Origin: Ruegeria sp. R13_0
Lineage (GTDB): Bacteria > Pseudomonadota > Alphaproteobacteria > Rhodobacterales > Rhodobacteraceae
Assembly: GCF_017743995.1 (NCBI RefSeq)
Contig: NZ_JAGHRB010000011.1
Span: 124,001 to 188,000 of the forward strand
Reading direction: 5' to 3'
Length of the DNA: 64,000 nucleotides
Each line of letters opens with the position of its first letter. Positions within the stretch are counted from its first letter, which is position 1. The position numbers and the translations under genes are program-made. Positions 19,315-28,554 of the stretch are shown piece after piece. The notes under the pieces were generated by a model. That model saw only the letters and a program-made list of their open reading frames with translations, had not been told where the DNA came from and searched no databases.

Positions 19315-19340
19315 TGACAAAAGCGCCGATTGGGCGCTTT
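19315..19340 (-). terminator. Terminator of the outer-membrane protein gene
   Basis: AAAGCGCC (19320-19327) pairs with GGCGCTTT (19333-19340); the minus-strand stem is followed by TTGTCATC, a weak U tract. It sits 9 bases beyond the barrel protein stop and before the phoH leader. Confidence 0.65.
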
Positions 19341-19348
19341 GCTCCGGT

Positions 19349-20101
19349 TTAGAACTTGTAGTTCAAACCGAACCTCAGACCGCGATAGTTCGGAGTGGAT
19401 TTTGTCGAAAAACCCGATGAGAATTCAATATCCTTGGAGTCGAACTGGACGTATTCATACTCACCGGTGATCGACCAGTTTTCCGTCAGATAGTGTTCCG
19501 CACCTATGCTAAGCGAGAAACCGTTGCGTCGATCCGAGGCCTCAAATGACTGCGTGCCAGTGGTGGACGAAATACTGTTAGTGGTCTCCACGTCACCCCA
19601 AACGTAACCGACACTGACGAAATAAAGGATTCGCCCGCTACGGTTGGTCAGGCCATTCCGAAATCGCAAGGTGACAATATCCGAGACCTCTGACCCGCCC
19701 TGAACCGTCTCAGAGCCGACAACGGTGGTCACACTGTCGTCCAGCGATCCGAAATCATATCCCAGTTCAAATCCGTAGACATAGTCACGACCACCCCGAG
19801 CCGGCAGGACGCCGCGCCAGCCTCCGCGTACACCGCCATAGCTTCCGCTAATGTCCTGATCGCCGATTGCAAAAGTATCGGTTGGCGTTGTCAGGCCGAA
19901 CCGATCATCGCCCCCGCCGCCATACCCTGCCGTCACACCGAGATAGAAGGCACTGACATCGTCGCTGAAGCGCTTGTCGCTGATCACCTCGGGATCCGAT
20001 ATGTCCCCCGTTTGATCACTCGCCCACGTCGCGCTGGCCCCAAAAGCCACCAAAGTTGCGACCGACACAGACCAGAGACCCTTACACTTCAGAACTGCCA
20101 C
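19349..20101 (-). CDS. Outer-membrane beta-barrel protein (OmpA/Omp25-like porin)
   Basis: A 250-residue precursor with a signal peptide (GLWSVSVATLVAFGASATWA, cleavage near 28) and an eight-strand-type barrel: FYLGVTAGYGGGG, GVRGGWRGVL, VYGFELGYDFGS, ILYFVSVGYVWG, SLSIGAEHYLT, WSITGEYEYVQF and the terminal RGLRFGLNYKF, whose last Phe is the outer-membrane insertion signal. This is the small-barrel pattern of Omp25/31 family proteins. It is inserted between miaB and phoH and ends with its own terminator. Confidence 0.78.
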   Translation of the reverse strand: MAVLKCKGLWSVSVATLVAFGASATWASDQTGDISDPEVISDKRFSDDVSAFYLGVTAGYGGGGDDRFGLTTPTDTFAIGDQDISGSYGGVRGGWRGVLPARGGRDYVYGFELGYDFGSLDDSVTTVVGSETVQGGSEVSDIVTLRFRNGLTNRSGRILYFVSVGYVWGDVETTNSISSTTGTQSFEASDRRNGFSLSIGAEHYLTENWSITGEYEYVQFDSKDIEFSSGFSTKSTPNYRGLRFGLNYKF

Positions 20102-20271
20102 TCAATACCCTCCATCGACGCCACGCTTGTGATCGGCAAAATCAAACTTTCCGCAAGCGGTCGAGGCCCGTCAGAAAACTTGGCTTCTCTCGGAACATAG
20201 TTCCAATTCATAAATCAAGGGTAAATTTTAGATATATTCGTACTCACACGACATGCCCGCGAAGAACCGCC
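20102..20271. other. Promoter region of the outer-membrane protein gene
   Basis: An AT-rich 170-base gap (for example GGGTAAATTTTAGATATATTC around 20220-20240) between the miaB stop and the barrel gene start; presumably promoter DNA. No clear operator was seen. Confidence 0.35.
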
Positions 20272-21594
20272 TTATTGCAACAGCTCCCCGGCCAGTGAGT
20301 TCGCGCCAGATTTCACGATACGCACCTTCCGCAGATCTCCCACGTTCAGGTCAGGCCCTATCACGTGGACAGAGTGAAGATAGTCTGATTTTCCAACCAT
20401 CTGCCCTTCGAGCCGCCCGGGCTTCTCGAACAGAACGCCGACAGTACGACCGACCATGGAGTCCTGAATTTCGCGCTGATGCCTGGTGATCAGGGCTTGC
20501 AAGCGTTGTAAGCGGTCATCCGCCGCCGCCGGATCAACCTGCGCACGTTCCGCCGCCGGAGTGCCGGGACGGGTCGAATATTTGAACGAGTAGGCATAGC
20601 CGTATTTGACCTGCTCGACCAAATCCAAAGTCGCCTGGAAATCCTCTTCGGTCTCCTCCGGGAAACCGACGATGAAATCCCCCGACATCACGATATCGGG
20701 ACGCGCCGCGCGGATACGCTCAATCAGCCGCAGATAGCTGTCCGCCGTATGGCTACGGTTCATCCGCTTGAGGATCCGGTCAGATCCCGCCTGTACCGGC
20801 AAGTGTAGGTAAGGCATCAGCTTGTCACAGGTGCCATGCGCCTCGATCAGATCATCTGCCATGTCGTTGGGGTGCGAGGTGGTAAAACGGATACGCTCCA
20901 GCCCGTCGACCTTGTTCAACTCCCAGATGAGCCCGGCCAGCGTCATGTCGCCATTGGGACCGGCACCGTGATAGGCGTTGACGTTCTGACCTAGCAGAGT
21001 GATCTCGCGCACGCCGCGTTCGACCAGATCCTGCGCTTCACGAATAATGCGGTCGGCAGGGCGGCTTACCTCGGCCCCGCGGGTATATGGCACAACGCAG
21101 AAAGCGCAGAACTTGTCGCAGCCCTCTTGCACAGTCAAAAACGCCGTCGGGCCGCGCTTGGCTTTGGGGCGGTTCTTGAGCTTTTCGAACTTGTCCTCTT
21201 CGGGGAAATCCGTGTCTAATGCTTTGGCACCTTCACGGGTCTTGGCCTCCATCTCCGGCAAACGGTGATAGCTTTGCGGCCCGACCACCAGATCGACCAG
21301 AGGCTGACGGCGCATGATCTCTTCGCCTTCGGCCTGCGCAACACAACCTGCTACACCAATTTTGAGATCGGGCTTTTCCGCCTTCAAACCCTTGAACCGG
21401 CCAAGCTCGGAATAGACCTTCTCGGCGGCTTTTTCGCGGATATGGCAGGTATTCAGCAGGATCATGTCTGCATCGTCCGGCGACTTGGTCTCGACATATC
21501 CCTGCCCACCCAAGGCCTCGGCCATACGCTCGCTGTCATAGACATTCATCTGACAGCCATAGGTCTTGATAAACAGCTTTTTGGGTTCAGACAT
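20272..21594 (-). CDS. miaB: tRNA-2-methylthio-N6-dimethylallyladenosine synthase
   Basis: Radical-SAM methylthiotransferase acting on i6A37 of tRNAs reading UNN codons. I use the ATG at 21594 ([17 protein letters not shown]), 440 residues; a longer frame from 21666 adds unconserved residues. The N-terminal UPF0004 domain has [22 protein letters not shown] and GVAGCVAQ, giving three Cys for the auxiliary cluster; the radical-SAM core has [16 protein letters not shown] (CxxxCxxC); a TRAM domain closes the protein. Confidence 0.96.
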   Translation of the reverse strand: MSEPKKLFIKTYGCQMNVYDSERMAEALGGQGYVETKSPDDADMILLNTCHIREKAAEKVYSELGRFKGLKAEKPDLKIGVAGCVAQAEGEEIMRRQPLVDLVVGPQSYHRLPEMEAKTREGAKALDTDFPEEDKFEKLKNRPKAKRGPTAFLTVQEGCDKFCAFCVVPYTRGAEVSRPADRIIREAQDLVERGVREITLLGQNVNAYHGAGPNGDMTLAGLIWELNKVDGLERIRFTTSHPNDMADDLIEAHGTCDKLMPYLHLPVQAGSDRILKRMNRSHTADSYLRLIERIRAARPDIVMSGDFIVGFPEETEEDFQATLDLVEQVKYGYAYSFKYSTRPGTPAAERAQVDPAAADDRLQRLQALITRHQREIQDSMVGRTVGVLFEKPGRLEGQMVGKSDYLHSVHVIGPDLNVGDLRKVRIVKSGANSLAGELLQ

Positions 21595-21716
21595 GGATCG
21601 GGCCTTTGCAGTCGCTGGATCGGCGTCATCTATCTGCTTCGGACACCGCTTGCAATGCCGGCGCAATTACCCGAATTTGGCGAAACTTTCCAGCAAGACG
21701 CGAATGAAAACCAGCG

Positions 21717-22580
21717 ATGCAGTACGAATCCCTCGACAGCTTTCTGAATTCAGGCCAATCCGCCCTGTCCAAAGGCCCCGTGGCCCTGATTTTCGCCGAA
21801 GACGAGACCGAGGTCGAAAGCACGCTGCACCACCATCTAGGCCTCGGGTTCAAGTCCGTCGTGGCTTTCATGCCCGCCGAATTCACCCTCAGCGACGACC
21901 TGTCCGCTCGCGTCCACCGTGTGACGCTCAGATGCGCACCCCGGACCGTGGTGTTCGACGCGATCAACCGCATCACGAAAGCCGCGCCCAGTGTCTGGAT
22001 GTACTACTGCTACAACGCCGAATACCTGTTCTACCCGTTCTGCGAAACACGCAGCATAGGGGAATTGCTGGCCTTCCACACCGAGGAACGCCGCAATGCA
22101 ATGCTGTGCCACGTGATCGACCTCTATGCCGGTGATCTGACCCAGTTCCCGAACGGCGTAGCCCCCGATCAGGCCATGCTCGACAGCACCGGGTACTATG
22201 CCCACACCCGCCACGATCCCGCGGGCCACCCTGTCGAGCGCCAATTGGACATGTCCGGAGGCCTGCGCTGGCGGTTCGAAGATCACATCCCCTATGAACG
22301 CCGCCGGATTGACAGAATCGCCCTGTTCAAAACCCGCAAAGACCTGATCCTGCAGCCCGACCACACGTTCAACGAGGCCGAATACAACACCTATGCCTGC
22401 CCATGGCACCACAACCTGACGGCTGCGATCTGCTCATTTCGGGCGGCCAAAGCTCTGAAAAGCAACGCTGGTTCAGCCTTCGACATCTCCAGCTTCCGCT
22501 GGCACAATTCCGTCTCGTTCGAATGGACATCGCGCCAACTGCTCGATCTGGGATTGATCGAACCCGGCCAGTGGTTCTGA
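21717..22580 (+). CDS. Glycosyltransferase-family-2-like protein
   Basis: A 287-residue soluble protein with no signal peptide. The opening strands VALIFAEDETEVESTLHHHLGLGFKSVVAFMP and a middle segment WMYYCYNAEYLFYPFCETRSIGELLAFHTEERRN are typical of a group of rhodobacterial proteins annotated as glycosyltransferase family 2 or family-92-like, in which the D-x-D is poorly conserved. The centre is rich in Tyr, Cys and His. It stands alone, divergent from miaB. Donor and acceptor cannot be predicted. Confidence 0.6.
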   Translation: MQYESLDSFLNSGQSALSKGPVALIFAEDETEVESTLHHHLGLGFKSVVAFMPAEFTLSDDLSARVHRVTLRCAPRTVVFDAINRITKAAPSVWMYYCYNAEYLFYPFCETRSIGELLAFHTEERRNAMLCHVIDLYAGDLTQFPNGVAPDQAMLDSTGYYAHTRHDPAGHPVERQLDMSGGLRWRFEDHIPYERRRIDRIALFKTRKDLILQPDHTFNEAEYNTYACPWHHNLTAAICSFRAAKALKSNAGSAFDISSFRWHNSVSFEWTSRQLLDLGLIEPGQWF

Positions 22581-22607
22581 TCCGCTCTTCATCTGGCTGA
22601 AAATATC

Positions 22608-22642
22608 CCGGGGGAGGCGCCGCAGGCGGCGGCAGAGCCCCC
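22608..22642. terminator. GC-rich hairpin between convergent genes
   Basis: GGGGG and GCCGC arms pair with GCGGC and CCCCC across CCCGGGGGAGGCGCCG..GAGCCCCC, forming an interrupted stem. It lies between the glycosyltransferase-like gene and the convergent dioxygenase gene and may end both; it has no U tract. Elements of this composition recur in roseobacter intergenic DNA, so it may be a dispersed repeat. Confidence 0.45.
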
Positions 22643-23439
22643 TATCGCGACAGCAGCATCGGGAACCAGTCTTCCCGCAAACGCTGCCCGGGTGTCATGT
22701 CATGCCCCGGAAACGGAGGCGACGTGCGGCCCGGACGCTCAACATAGCGCGCATCATCCCCGACCAGACGCAACGAAAACGCCCGACGTCGACTGTCCGA
22801 GTGATTCCCCCGCGCCCCGTGCAGGATACGATAGTTGAACGCAACTGCATCGCCCGGTTCCATTTCGAACTCGACCACTTTCATCCCTTCCGCATCCGGA
22901 TCGGGGACCGGAATGTACTGGCCTTCATCAGCAAAGAACCCCTCTTCGCTGACCCAGCGGGTCGGCAGCACCTCTTTCTCCCACCTGTGCGATCCCGCTA
23001 CACAGCGCAGGGTGGCTTGCTTCACCGGATCCAAGGGCGACCAAAAGCTGATCGTCTGCTGCCCTTCGACAAAGTAATACGGCCCATCCTGATGCCAGGG
23101 CGTCGCCATCGAGGTGCCAGGCTCTTTCACCAGCACATGGTCGTGAAACATCTGCACGGTTTTCGACTGCATCAGATCCGCCGCGACCTCAGCCGCCGGA
23201 GAGGTCTCGATCACCTCGCGGAACTGCGGGATACGCGTCCAGTTGCAGTAATCATCAAAGAACAGCCCGGTCTGCCCCTCTTTCTTGTTGTCCGAGGCAT
23301 AGGGTCCCGGCTCGGCCATATTGGCGGCAACCCCGTCGCGCAGCGCGTCCACGTGATCAGCAAAAAGCCCTTTGATCAGAACAACCCCGTCCGTCTGGTA
23401 GGTGTCGATCATGTCCTGAGAAACAAGAGGGTGTGGCAT
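22642..23439 (-). CDS. Phytanoyl-CoA dioxygenase (PhyH) family protein
   Basis: Fe(II)/2-oxoglutarate oxygenase of 265 residues. I use the ATG at 23439 (MPHPLVSQDM), which has AAGGAG seven bases upstream, over a frame open from 23493. Iron ligands are visible in TPWHQDGPYYF (HxD) and the distal ILHGARGNHS, with the oxoglutarate Arg in RRRAFSLRLVG. PhyH enzymes hydroxylate small molecules in catabolic or osmolyte pathways; substrate unknown. It is divergent from a LysR regulator, which is the likely controller. Confidence 0.85.
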   Translation of the reverse strand: MPHPLVSQDMIDTYQTDGVVLIKGLFADHVDALRDGVAANMAEPGPYASDNKKEGQTGLFFDDYCNWTRIPQFREVIETSPAAEVAADLMQSKTVQMFHDHVLVKEPGTSMATPWHQDGPYYFVEGQQTISFWSPLDPVKQATLRCVAGSHRWEKEVLPTRWVSEEGFFADEGQYIPVPDPDAEGMKVVEFEMEPGDAVAFNYRILHGARGNHSDSRRRAFSLRLVGDDARYVERPGRTSPPFPGHDMTPGQRLREDWFPMLLSR

Positions 23440-23523
23440 GGCGTGCTCCTTGTGCTTGCCCCCGTTTAAAGGACAACAAAGCCTTCTGTTCAAATCATAT
23501 CTTTCGAAGTAATAATTAACGTG

Positions 23524-24447
23524 ATGTTATATATCTCACTGCGCCAATACGAGTATGTCTGCGCCATCGGCCGCCATGGCAGCTTGTCTGCCGCAGCCCA
23601 TGCGCTGAACGTTTCGCAACCTGCCCTATCGACGGCTCTGACACGGGTTGAGTCGCTTCTGGGATATCCACTGTTCATGCGTCGACGGGGGGCGGCGATG
23701 ACCACAACCCCTCAGGGCCGCCTTTTCATCGAACAGGCGGAAAAGCTGTTGCACTCTGCCGCGCAGATCGAACATCCGACAGATGCGCCGCACGGGTCTT
23801 CACACCTGCGGCTGGGCTGTTTCATCGACCTGGCGCCGTTTCATCTGGCCTCGGCCTTACGCAGTCTGCAAACTGCCCTGCCCGATGTGACCATCACCTA
23901 TCACGTGGACAGTTTCGAGGGCTTGCTGGACGGTCTGATCAACGGTCAAACAGATATCGCGATCACATATGACCTTGGCATGGATGCAGGGTTTACCCGG
24001 CAAGAGCTGTTCGACAGTGTCCCGCATGCTTTGGTCCCACCCGATCACCCGCTTGCAACAGCCCACAATGTGACTTTGGCCGATCTGGAACTGGAACCCC
24101 TGATCCTGTCTAAAGAGGGGCTGTCTGCGCAGCACGTCCTGAACCTGTTTCGGCGCAAGTGCCTTAACCCAACGGTCGCCCACAGGGCCGCTACGCTTGA
24201 GATTCAGCGCAGCCTCGCAGCCCATGGGGAAGGAATCGCAATCAGCTATGCCAGCCCCAACAATTCGATGAGCTACGACAATCGAACGCTTGTGCGTCTG
24301 CCAATCCTAGACAAGGACGCTGCTGAACCTGTCGTCTTGGCGCGCCACGGAACCGGCCCCGTCGAAGCCACATTGGCCTCAGCGGAGCGTGTCCTGTTTA
24401 ATACGTTGTCCGAAACTAGACCTGAGGTTTCTTGCGAAGACGGATAA
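23524..24447 (+). CDS. LysR-type transcriptional regulator
   Basis: A 307-residue regulator with the N-terminal winged HTH (SLRQYEYVCAIGRHGSLSAAAHALNVSQPALSTAL) and an effector-binding domain beginning LRLGCFIDLAPFHLAS. The ATG at 23524 is used; a GTG three bases earlier is equally possible as there is no good Shine-Dalgarno. It is divergent from the PhyH gene across about 85 bases, the classic LysR-target layout. Its 3' end overlaps convergent irr by 32 bases. Confidence 0.88.
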   Translation: MLYISLRQYEYVCAIGRHGSLSAAAHALNVSQPALSTALTRVESLLGYPLFMRRRGAAMTTTPQGRLFIEQAEKLLHSAAQIEHPTDAPHGSSHLRLGCFIDLAPFHLASALRSLQTALPDVTITYHVDSFEGLLDGLINGQTDIAITYDLGMDAGFTRQELFDSVPHALVPPDHPLATAHNVTLADLELEPLILSKEGLSAQHVLNLFRRKCLNPTVAHRAATLEIQRSLAAHGEGIAISYASPNNSMSYDNRTLVRLPILDKDAAEPVVLARHGTGPVEATLASAERVLFNTLSETRPEVSCEDG

Positions 24448-24856
24448 CAACGTCGACCGAGGCAATCTCGACCCCTTCCGGTGCCTGCGGAAGGCGCTGG
24501 ATCACCAACTCTTCGGACGGAGCATCGCTCAGCCGGCTTTCGTCTTCCCAATAGAAATGCGGGTGATCATGGGTGTTGGTGTCAAAATAGCTTTTCGACC
24601 CATCCACCGTGATCTCTTGCAGCACGCCCGCATCGCAGAACGCGCGCAGCGTATTGTAAACCGTCGCAAGCGACACCGCGTCGCCCTTGGTTTTGGCGGA
24701 GTCGAACAGGCTTTCCGCTGTGACATGCCGGTGACGACCATCGCCCACAAGCAACTCGGCCAGCGCAACGCGCTGACGCGTCGGGCGCAATCCGGCGCTC
24801 TCCAACCAGTCTGTAGCTATCTTACGGCTCTGAGGTGTCATGAATCCGATACCCAT
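24416..24856 (-). CDS. irr: Iron response regulator Irr (Fur family)
   Basis: A 146-residue Fur-family protein. The sequence WLESAGLRPTRQRVALAELL and TVYNTLRAFCDAGVLQEI is the DNA-binding half; THDHPHFYWEDESRL is the metal/haem-binding region with the clustered His. The Fur-type CxxC zinc sites are absent, as expected for Irr. Irr in Rhizobiales and Rhodobacterales is haem-responsive and controls iron and haem genes. Position beside fabA is the usual one in this family. The start at 24856 has only a weak ribosome site; ATG 24841 is possible. Confidence 0.88.
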   Translation of the reverse strand: MGIGFMTPQSRKIATDWLESAGLRPTRQRVALAELLVGDGRHRHVTAESLFDSAKTKGDAVSLATVYNTLRAFCDAGVLQEITVDGSKSYFDTNTHDHPHFYWEDESRLSDAPSEELVIQRLPQAPEGVEIASVDVVIRLRKKPQV

Positions 24857-24892
24857 TTTTGCTGCTTCTATATATAGGGGCGCAAAGATACC

Positions 24893-24908
24893 AATTTCAA
24901 ATGAAATT
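24893..24908. promoter_or_regulatory. Palindromic operator candidate between irr and fabA
   Basis: AATTTCA-AA-TGAAATT, a perfect 7-bp-arm inverted repeat centred 45 bases upstream of the irr start and about 120 upstream of fabA. The size and AT-richness suit a Fur-family dimer (Irr autoregulation) but it is not the textbook ICE motif, so a fatty-acid regulator is another possibility. Confidence 0.5.
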
Positions 24909-25028
24909 CATTCGCAAAGACAACCGGGCCGCAACATCATCTGACCGCCGCTCTTGCAGGACCTTGCATACGGGTGCTAGGTGAGGCCAAATGTAATGAA
25001 CGGACCCAAGGCAGAAGAGGCGGCAAGA

Positions 25029-25538
25029 ATGGCCCAATTCCCAAGCAGTTTTGACAAAGAGGATCTGCTGAAATGCGCGCGAGGCGAACTTTTTGGCCCC
25101 GGCAATGCGCAATTGCCTGCCCCTCCGATGCTGATGATGGACCGGATCACCGATGTTTCGGGTGACGGAGGCGCACATGGCAAAGGCCATGTTGTTGCGG
25201 AATTCGACATCACGCCTGATCTTTGGTTTTTTGACTGCCACTTCCCCGGCAACCCGATCATGCCGGGCTGTCTGGGTCTGGATGGCCTGTGGCAGCTGAC
25301 GGGATTCAACCTGGGCTGGCGCGGCTGGCAGGGGCGCGGCTATGCGTTGGGCGTGGGCGAAGTCAAGCTGACCGGCATGGTCCGCCCGGATCGTAAGATG
25401 CTGACCTATTATGTTGATTTTACCAAAGCCGTACAGACACGCCGTCTGACCATGGGGGTCGCGGATGGCCGTGTCGAAGCGGATGGTGAAGTGATTTACC
25501 AAGTCAAAGATATGAAGGTTGCACTGTCCGAAAGCTGA
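25029..25538 (+). CDS. fabA: 3-hydroxydecanoyl-ACP dehydratase/isomerase
   Basis: Dehydrates 3-hydroxydecanoyl-ACP and isomerises the trans-2 product to cis-3, the entry to unsaturated fatty acids. I use ATG 25029 ([14 protein letters not shown]), giving 169 residues; a longer frame begins at 24981. The hot-dog active-site His and Asp lie in [24 protein letters not shown]. It is followed by fabB and fabI in one operon. Confidence 0.96.
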   Translation: MAQFPSSFDKEDLLKCARGELFGPGNAQLPAPPMLMMDRITDVSGDGGAHGKGHVVAEFDITPDLWFFDCHFPGNPIMPGCLGLDGLWQLTGFNLGWRGWQGRGYALGVGEVKLTGMVRPDRKMLTYYVDFTKAVQTRRLTMGVADGRVEADGEVIYQVKDMKVALSES

Positions 25539-25585
25539 CGCCAGCGGACACTACGCCAACAGGAACGGAACACAGGAGAACGCAT

Positions 25586-26815
25586 ATGCGTCGCGTCGTC
25601 GTCACCGGTTTGGGGATCGTCTCCTCGATCGGGAACAATGCCGAAGAGGTTCTCGCCTCGCTCAAAGCAGGCAAATCCGGCATCGAGGCCAATGAGCAGA
25701 TGGTCGAACACGGCTTTCGCAGCCAGATCGCCGGGTCGCTCAAGATCGACGTGTCCGAGCACGTGGACAAACGCACCCTGCGTTTCATGGGGCCGGGTGC
25801 GGCCTACGCGCATATCGCGATGGGACAGGCAATTGCCGATTCCGGACTGACCGAGGAACAGGTCGTCAATCCGCGCACCGGACTCGTTGCCGGGTCCGGC
25901 GGGCCGTCCACGAGCGCGATGCTGACCGCGCATCAGACGGTGCTGAAGAACGGTGCGACCAAGCGGATCGGGCCTTTTGCCGTGCCGAAATGCATGTGTT
26001 CCACGATTTCCGCGAACCTTGCCACCGCCTACAAAATCAAGGGTATCAACTACTCGATCACCTCGGCGTGCTCGACCTCGCTGCATTGCATCGGCAACGC
26101 CGCGGAACAGATCATGCTGGGCAAGCAGGACGTGATGTTCGCAGGTGGCGGAGAAGAGTTGGACTGGACCCTCTCCTGCCTGTTTGACGCGATGGGCGCG
26201 ATGTCGTCGAAGTATAACGACACGCCGCAGAAAGCCTCGCGCGCGTTCGATCAGGACCGCGACGGCTTCGTGATCTCGGGTGGTGGCGGCATCGTGGTGC
26301 TTGAGGATCTGGACCATGCGCTGGCGCGCGGCGCCAAAATCTACGCCGAGGTGACCGGCTATGCCGCAACCTCGGACGGTCATGACATGGTTGCCCCGTC
26401 TGGCGAAGGCGGTGAGCGCGCGATGCGTCTGGCTCTGTCGACCCTGCCCGAAGGCCGCAAGGTTGGTTACATCAACGCGCACGGCACCTCGACCCCGGTC
26501 GGGGACGTGGGCGAAGTTGAAGCAGTGCGTCGCATCTTTGGCGAAGGTCAGGTACCTCCGATCTCATCCACAAAGTCGATGACCGGGCACGCACAGGGCG
26601 CGGCCGGCGCGCTTGAGGCGATCTTCTGCCTGCTCATGCTGGACAATGATTTCATAACGCCGTCGATCAATGTCGACACACTAGCCGAAGGCATCCAGCC
26701 CGGTGAAATTGCAACTCAAGTGGTTGAAAATGCAGGTTTGGATTCGGTCATGACCAACAGCTTCGGCTTTGGTGGCACGAACGGATCCATGGTCCTGTCA
26801 AAGTATAACGGGTGA
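25586..26815 (+). CDS. fabB: Beta-ketoacyl-ACP synthase I
   Basis: Elongating condensing enzyme that extends cis-3-decenoyl-ACP, the partner of FabA. The 409-residue protein has the nucleophile in [10 protein letters not shown] and two catalytic His in [11 protein letters not shown] and [11 protein letters not shown], then the NSFGFGGTN close. A good AGGAG precedes the ATG by seven bases. It lies 47 bases after fabA and 5 before fabI. Confidence 0.96.
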   Translation: MRRVVVTGLGIVSSIGNNAEEVLASLKAGKSGIEANEQMVEHGFRSQIAGSLKIDVSEHVDKRTLRFMGPGAAYAHIAMGQAIADSGLTEEQVVNPRTGLVAGSGGPSTSAMLTAHQTVLKNGATKRIGPFAVPKCMCSTISANLATAYKIKGINYSITSACSTSLHCIGNAAEQIMLGKQDVMFAGGGEELDWTLSCLFDAMGAMSSKYNDTPQKASRAFDQDRDGFVISGGGGIVVLEDLDHALARGAKIYAEVTGYAATSDGHDMVAPSGEGGERAMRLALSTLPEGRKVGYINAHGTSTPVGDVGEVEAVRRIFGEGQVPPISSTKSMTGHAQGAAGALEAIFCLLMLDNDFITPSINVDTLAEGIQPGEIATQVVENAGLDSVMTNSFGFGGTNGSMVLSKYNG

Positions 26816-26820
26816 ACGAG

Positions 26821-27612
26821 ATGTCAGAAGTTCTAAAAGGGAAACGCGGCCTGATCATGGGTGTCGCCAATGACCGTTCGATTGCCTGGGGTATCTCGAA
26901 AGCGATGCACGAAGCAGGGGCTGAGCTGGCCTTCACCTATCAGGGCGACGCGTTCGGGAAACGTCTGCAGCCATTGGCGGAAAGCCTTGGAAGCGACTTC
27001 ATGGTGGATGCGGATGTCACCGACGACGCCTCGCTGGACCGCGCCTTTGGCGAGTTGGGCGAACGCTGGCCCACCATCGACTTTGTCGTCCATGCAATCG
27101 CCTATTCGGACAAGAACGAGCTGACAGGCCGGTTTCTGAACACTACACGGGCGAATTTCAAGCACTCGATGGATGTGTCGGCCTACTCGTTCATCGAGGT
27201 CGCCCGCCGCGCCTATCCGCTGATGAAGAACAATGGTGGCTCGCTGCTGACGCTGACCTACCAAGGCTCGAACCGTGTGGTTCCGAACTACAACGTCATG
27301 GGCGTTGCCAAAGCCGCGCTGGAATCGGCGACCCGGTATCTGGCCAACGACCTCGGCCCCGAAGGCATCCGTGTGAACGCGATTTCGCCCGGTCCGATGA
27401 AGACCCTGGCCGGGGCTGCAATCGGCGGTGCGCGCAAGACCTACAAGTTCTGCGACCAGAATGCGCCCATGCGCTCGAACGCTACGCTGGAGGCCGTTGG
27501 CGGCACAGCGGTTTACCTGACCTCGGACGCCGGGGCTTGCACCTCGGGAGAGATCATCCGGGTGGATGGCGGTTTCCACGTGCTTGGAATGCCACAGCCG
27601 GATTTCATGTGA
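26821..27612 (+). CDS. fabI: Enoyl-ACP reductase (NADH)
   Basis: Completes the elongation cycle by reducing enoyl-ACP. The ATG at 26821 gives 263 residues (MSEVLKGKRGLIMGVANDRS); a GTG at 26812 overlapping the fabB stop is a less likely start. The FabI signatures are GVANDRSIAWGI for cofactor binding and the Tyr-Tyr-Lys active site in LTYQGSNRVVPNYNVMGVAK. Target class of triclosan and isoniazid-type inhibitors. Confidence 0.95.
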   Translation: MSEVLKGKRGLIMGVANDRSIAWGISKAMHEAGAELAFTYQGDAFGKRLQPLAESLGSDFMVDADVTDDASLDRAFGELGERWPTIDFVVHAIAYSDKNELTGRFLNTTRANFKHSMDVSAYSFIEVARRAYPLMKNNGGSLLTLTYQGSNRVVPNYNVMGVAKAALESATRYLANDLGPEGIRVNAISPGPMKTLAGAAIGGARKTYKFCDQNAPMRSNATLEAVGGTAVYLTSDAGACTSGEIIRVDGGFHVLGMPQPDFM

Positions 27613-27671
27613 CCATATCTTTCCCAGACGCCGCCAAGATTTGACCATCTTTCGGCGTCAGGGATATGGGC

Positions 27672-27851
27672 ATGAGCAAAACCGACCAGATCCTTGCCAG
27701 CAATACGCGTGGCACCCAGACCAAACGGAAAACGGGGTTCCTAAGCCCCCGCGCCCGTGTTCTGCTTTTGACGCTGACCACATTGCTGGTGTTGTTCGTG
27801 TTCTTCACGCAACCGCAGGTCCGTGCAGCGCTTGACGGGCTTTGGGGCTAA
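27672..27851 (+). CDS. Small membrane protein, unknown function
   Basis: A 59-residue protein with a basic N-terminal stretch (RGTQTKRKTGFLSPRARV) and one hydrophobic helix (LLLTLTTLLVLFVFF), so probably a single-pass membrane protein with the N terminus inside. I use the ATG at 27672, with AGGG eight bases before it; an ATG at 27666 is in frame. It lies 60 bases after fabI, probably in the same transcript. No family recognised. Confidence 0.6.
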   Translation: MSKTDQILASNTRGTQTKRKTGFLSPRARVLLLTLTTLLVLFVFFTQPQVRAALDGLWG

Positions 27852-27861
27852 AACCCCAAGC
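27838..27861. terminator. Hairpin between convergent genes
   Basis: GGGCTTTGGGG pairs with CCCCAAGCC (one bulged base) around a CTAAAA loop, overlapping the stop of the small membrane protein gene and just before the FKBP stop. No clear U tract on either strand. Confidence 0.4.
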
Positions 27862-27863
27862 CT

Positions 27864-28292
27864 TCAGTTCACCGAGACAACCTCGATATCGAAAATCAGG
27901 TCCTGCCCAGCCAGTGGGTGATTGCCATCCAGCGTCACCGTGGCCTCGTTCGCCTCAACAACCGTGACCGGCAGCGCCTGACCATCGGGGGTCTGCATCT
28001 GCAACTGAGTTCCCGGCTCTAGTGGGATGTCATCCGGAATACCCTCACGCGGGATGTCCTGCCGCATCGCCGGGTTGATCGGGCCATAAGCGTCGACACA
28101 GGCAATCTCGACCCGCTTCTTGTCACCAACCGCCAGTCCTGGCATCGCACTGTCCAGGCCGGGTATGATCTGGCCCGAACCGACAACGAACTCCAACGGA
28201 TCGCGCCCGTCCGAGCTGTCAAAGACGGTCTCGTCCAGCAGCGTGCCAGTATAATGGATGCGAACTGTGTCGCCTTGTTTGATCTCAGACAT
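27864..28292 (-). CDS. FKBP-type peptidyl-prolyl isomerase (SlyD-like)
   Basis: A 142-residue cytosolic protein from the ATG at 28292, which has GGAGG five bases upstream. It has the FKBP core (GDTVRIHYTGTLLDETVFDSS, LEFVVGSGQIIPGLDSAM) with the flap insertion VEIACVDAYGPINPAMRQ typical of SlyD-type enzymes, and the closing DGNHPLAGQDLIFDIEV. There is no His-rich metal tail. It catalyses prolyl isomerisation and acts as a chaperone. Confidence 0.9.
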   Translation of the reverse strand: MSEIKQGDTVRIHYTGTLLDETVFDSSDGRDPLEFVVGSGQIIPGLDSAMPGLAVGDKKRVEIACVDAYGPINPAMRQDIPREGIPDDIPLEPGTQLQMQTPDGQALPVTVVEANEATVTLDGNHPLAGQDLIFDIEVVSVN

Positions 28293-28554
28293 TAGGCCTC
28301 CGGGGCTTGTGGGGAATAGGGCGCCGAACACAAGCGCGCTACGCCGGAGTCTGACGCAGCGCAGGATGCATGCATCTGCTTCTGTTGTCCAGATTACGTT
28401 GTAAGCGCGCGCATTCTCTTGTCGTCGCTTGCACGCGTGCCTGCAATGCCCAGTGGGCAGAACGGTAACATCCCATCCTATCGACAAGATGTTATCGCTA
28501 CAGTCTTAAATAGAGATTGACCGGTGATGGGAATCTCTGCCATCAGCGTCCTCA
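28293..28554. other. Divergent promoter region, FKBP / cobalt transporter
   Basis: About 260 bases between the FKBP start and the cobalamin riboswitch, presumably holding both promoters. I saw no further RNA element. Confidence 0.35.

Noticed and set aside
24893..24908. Assigning the palindrome as a definite Irr box
   Set aside because: It does not match the ICE consensus closely enough from memory; kept only as a candidate operator.
25496..26482. A 328-codon minus-strand frame across fabB
   Set aside because: Arg/Gly/His-rich shadow of fabB in a GC-rich genome.
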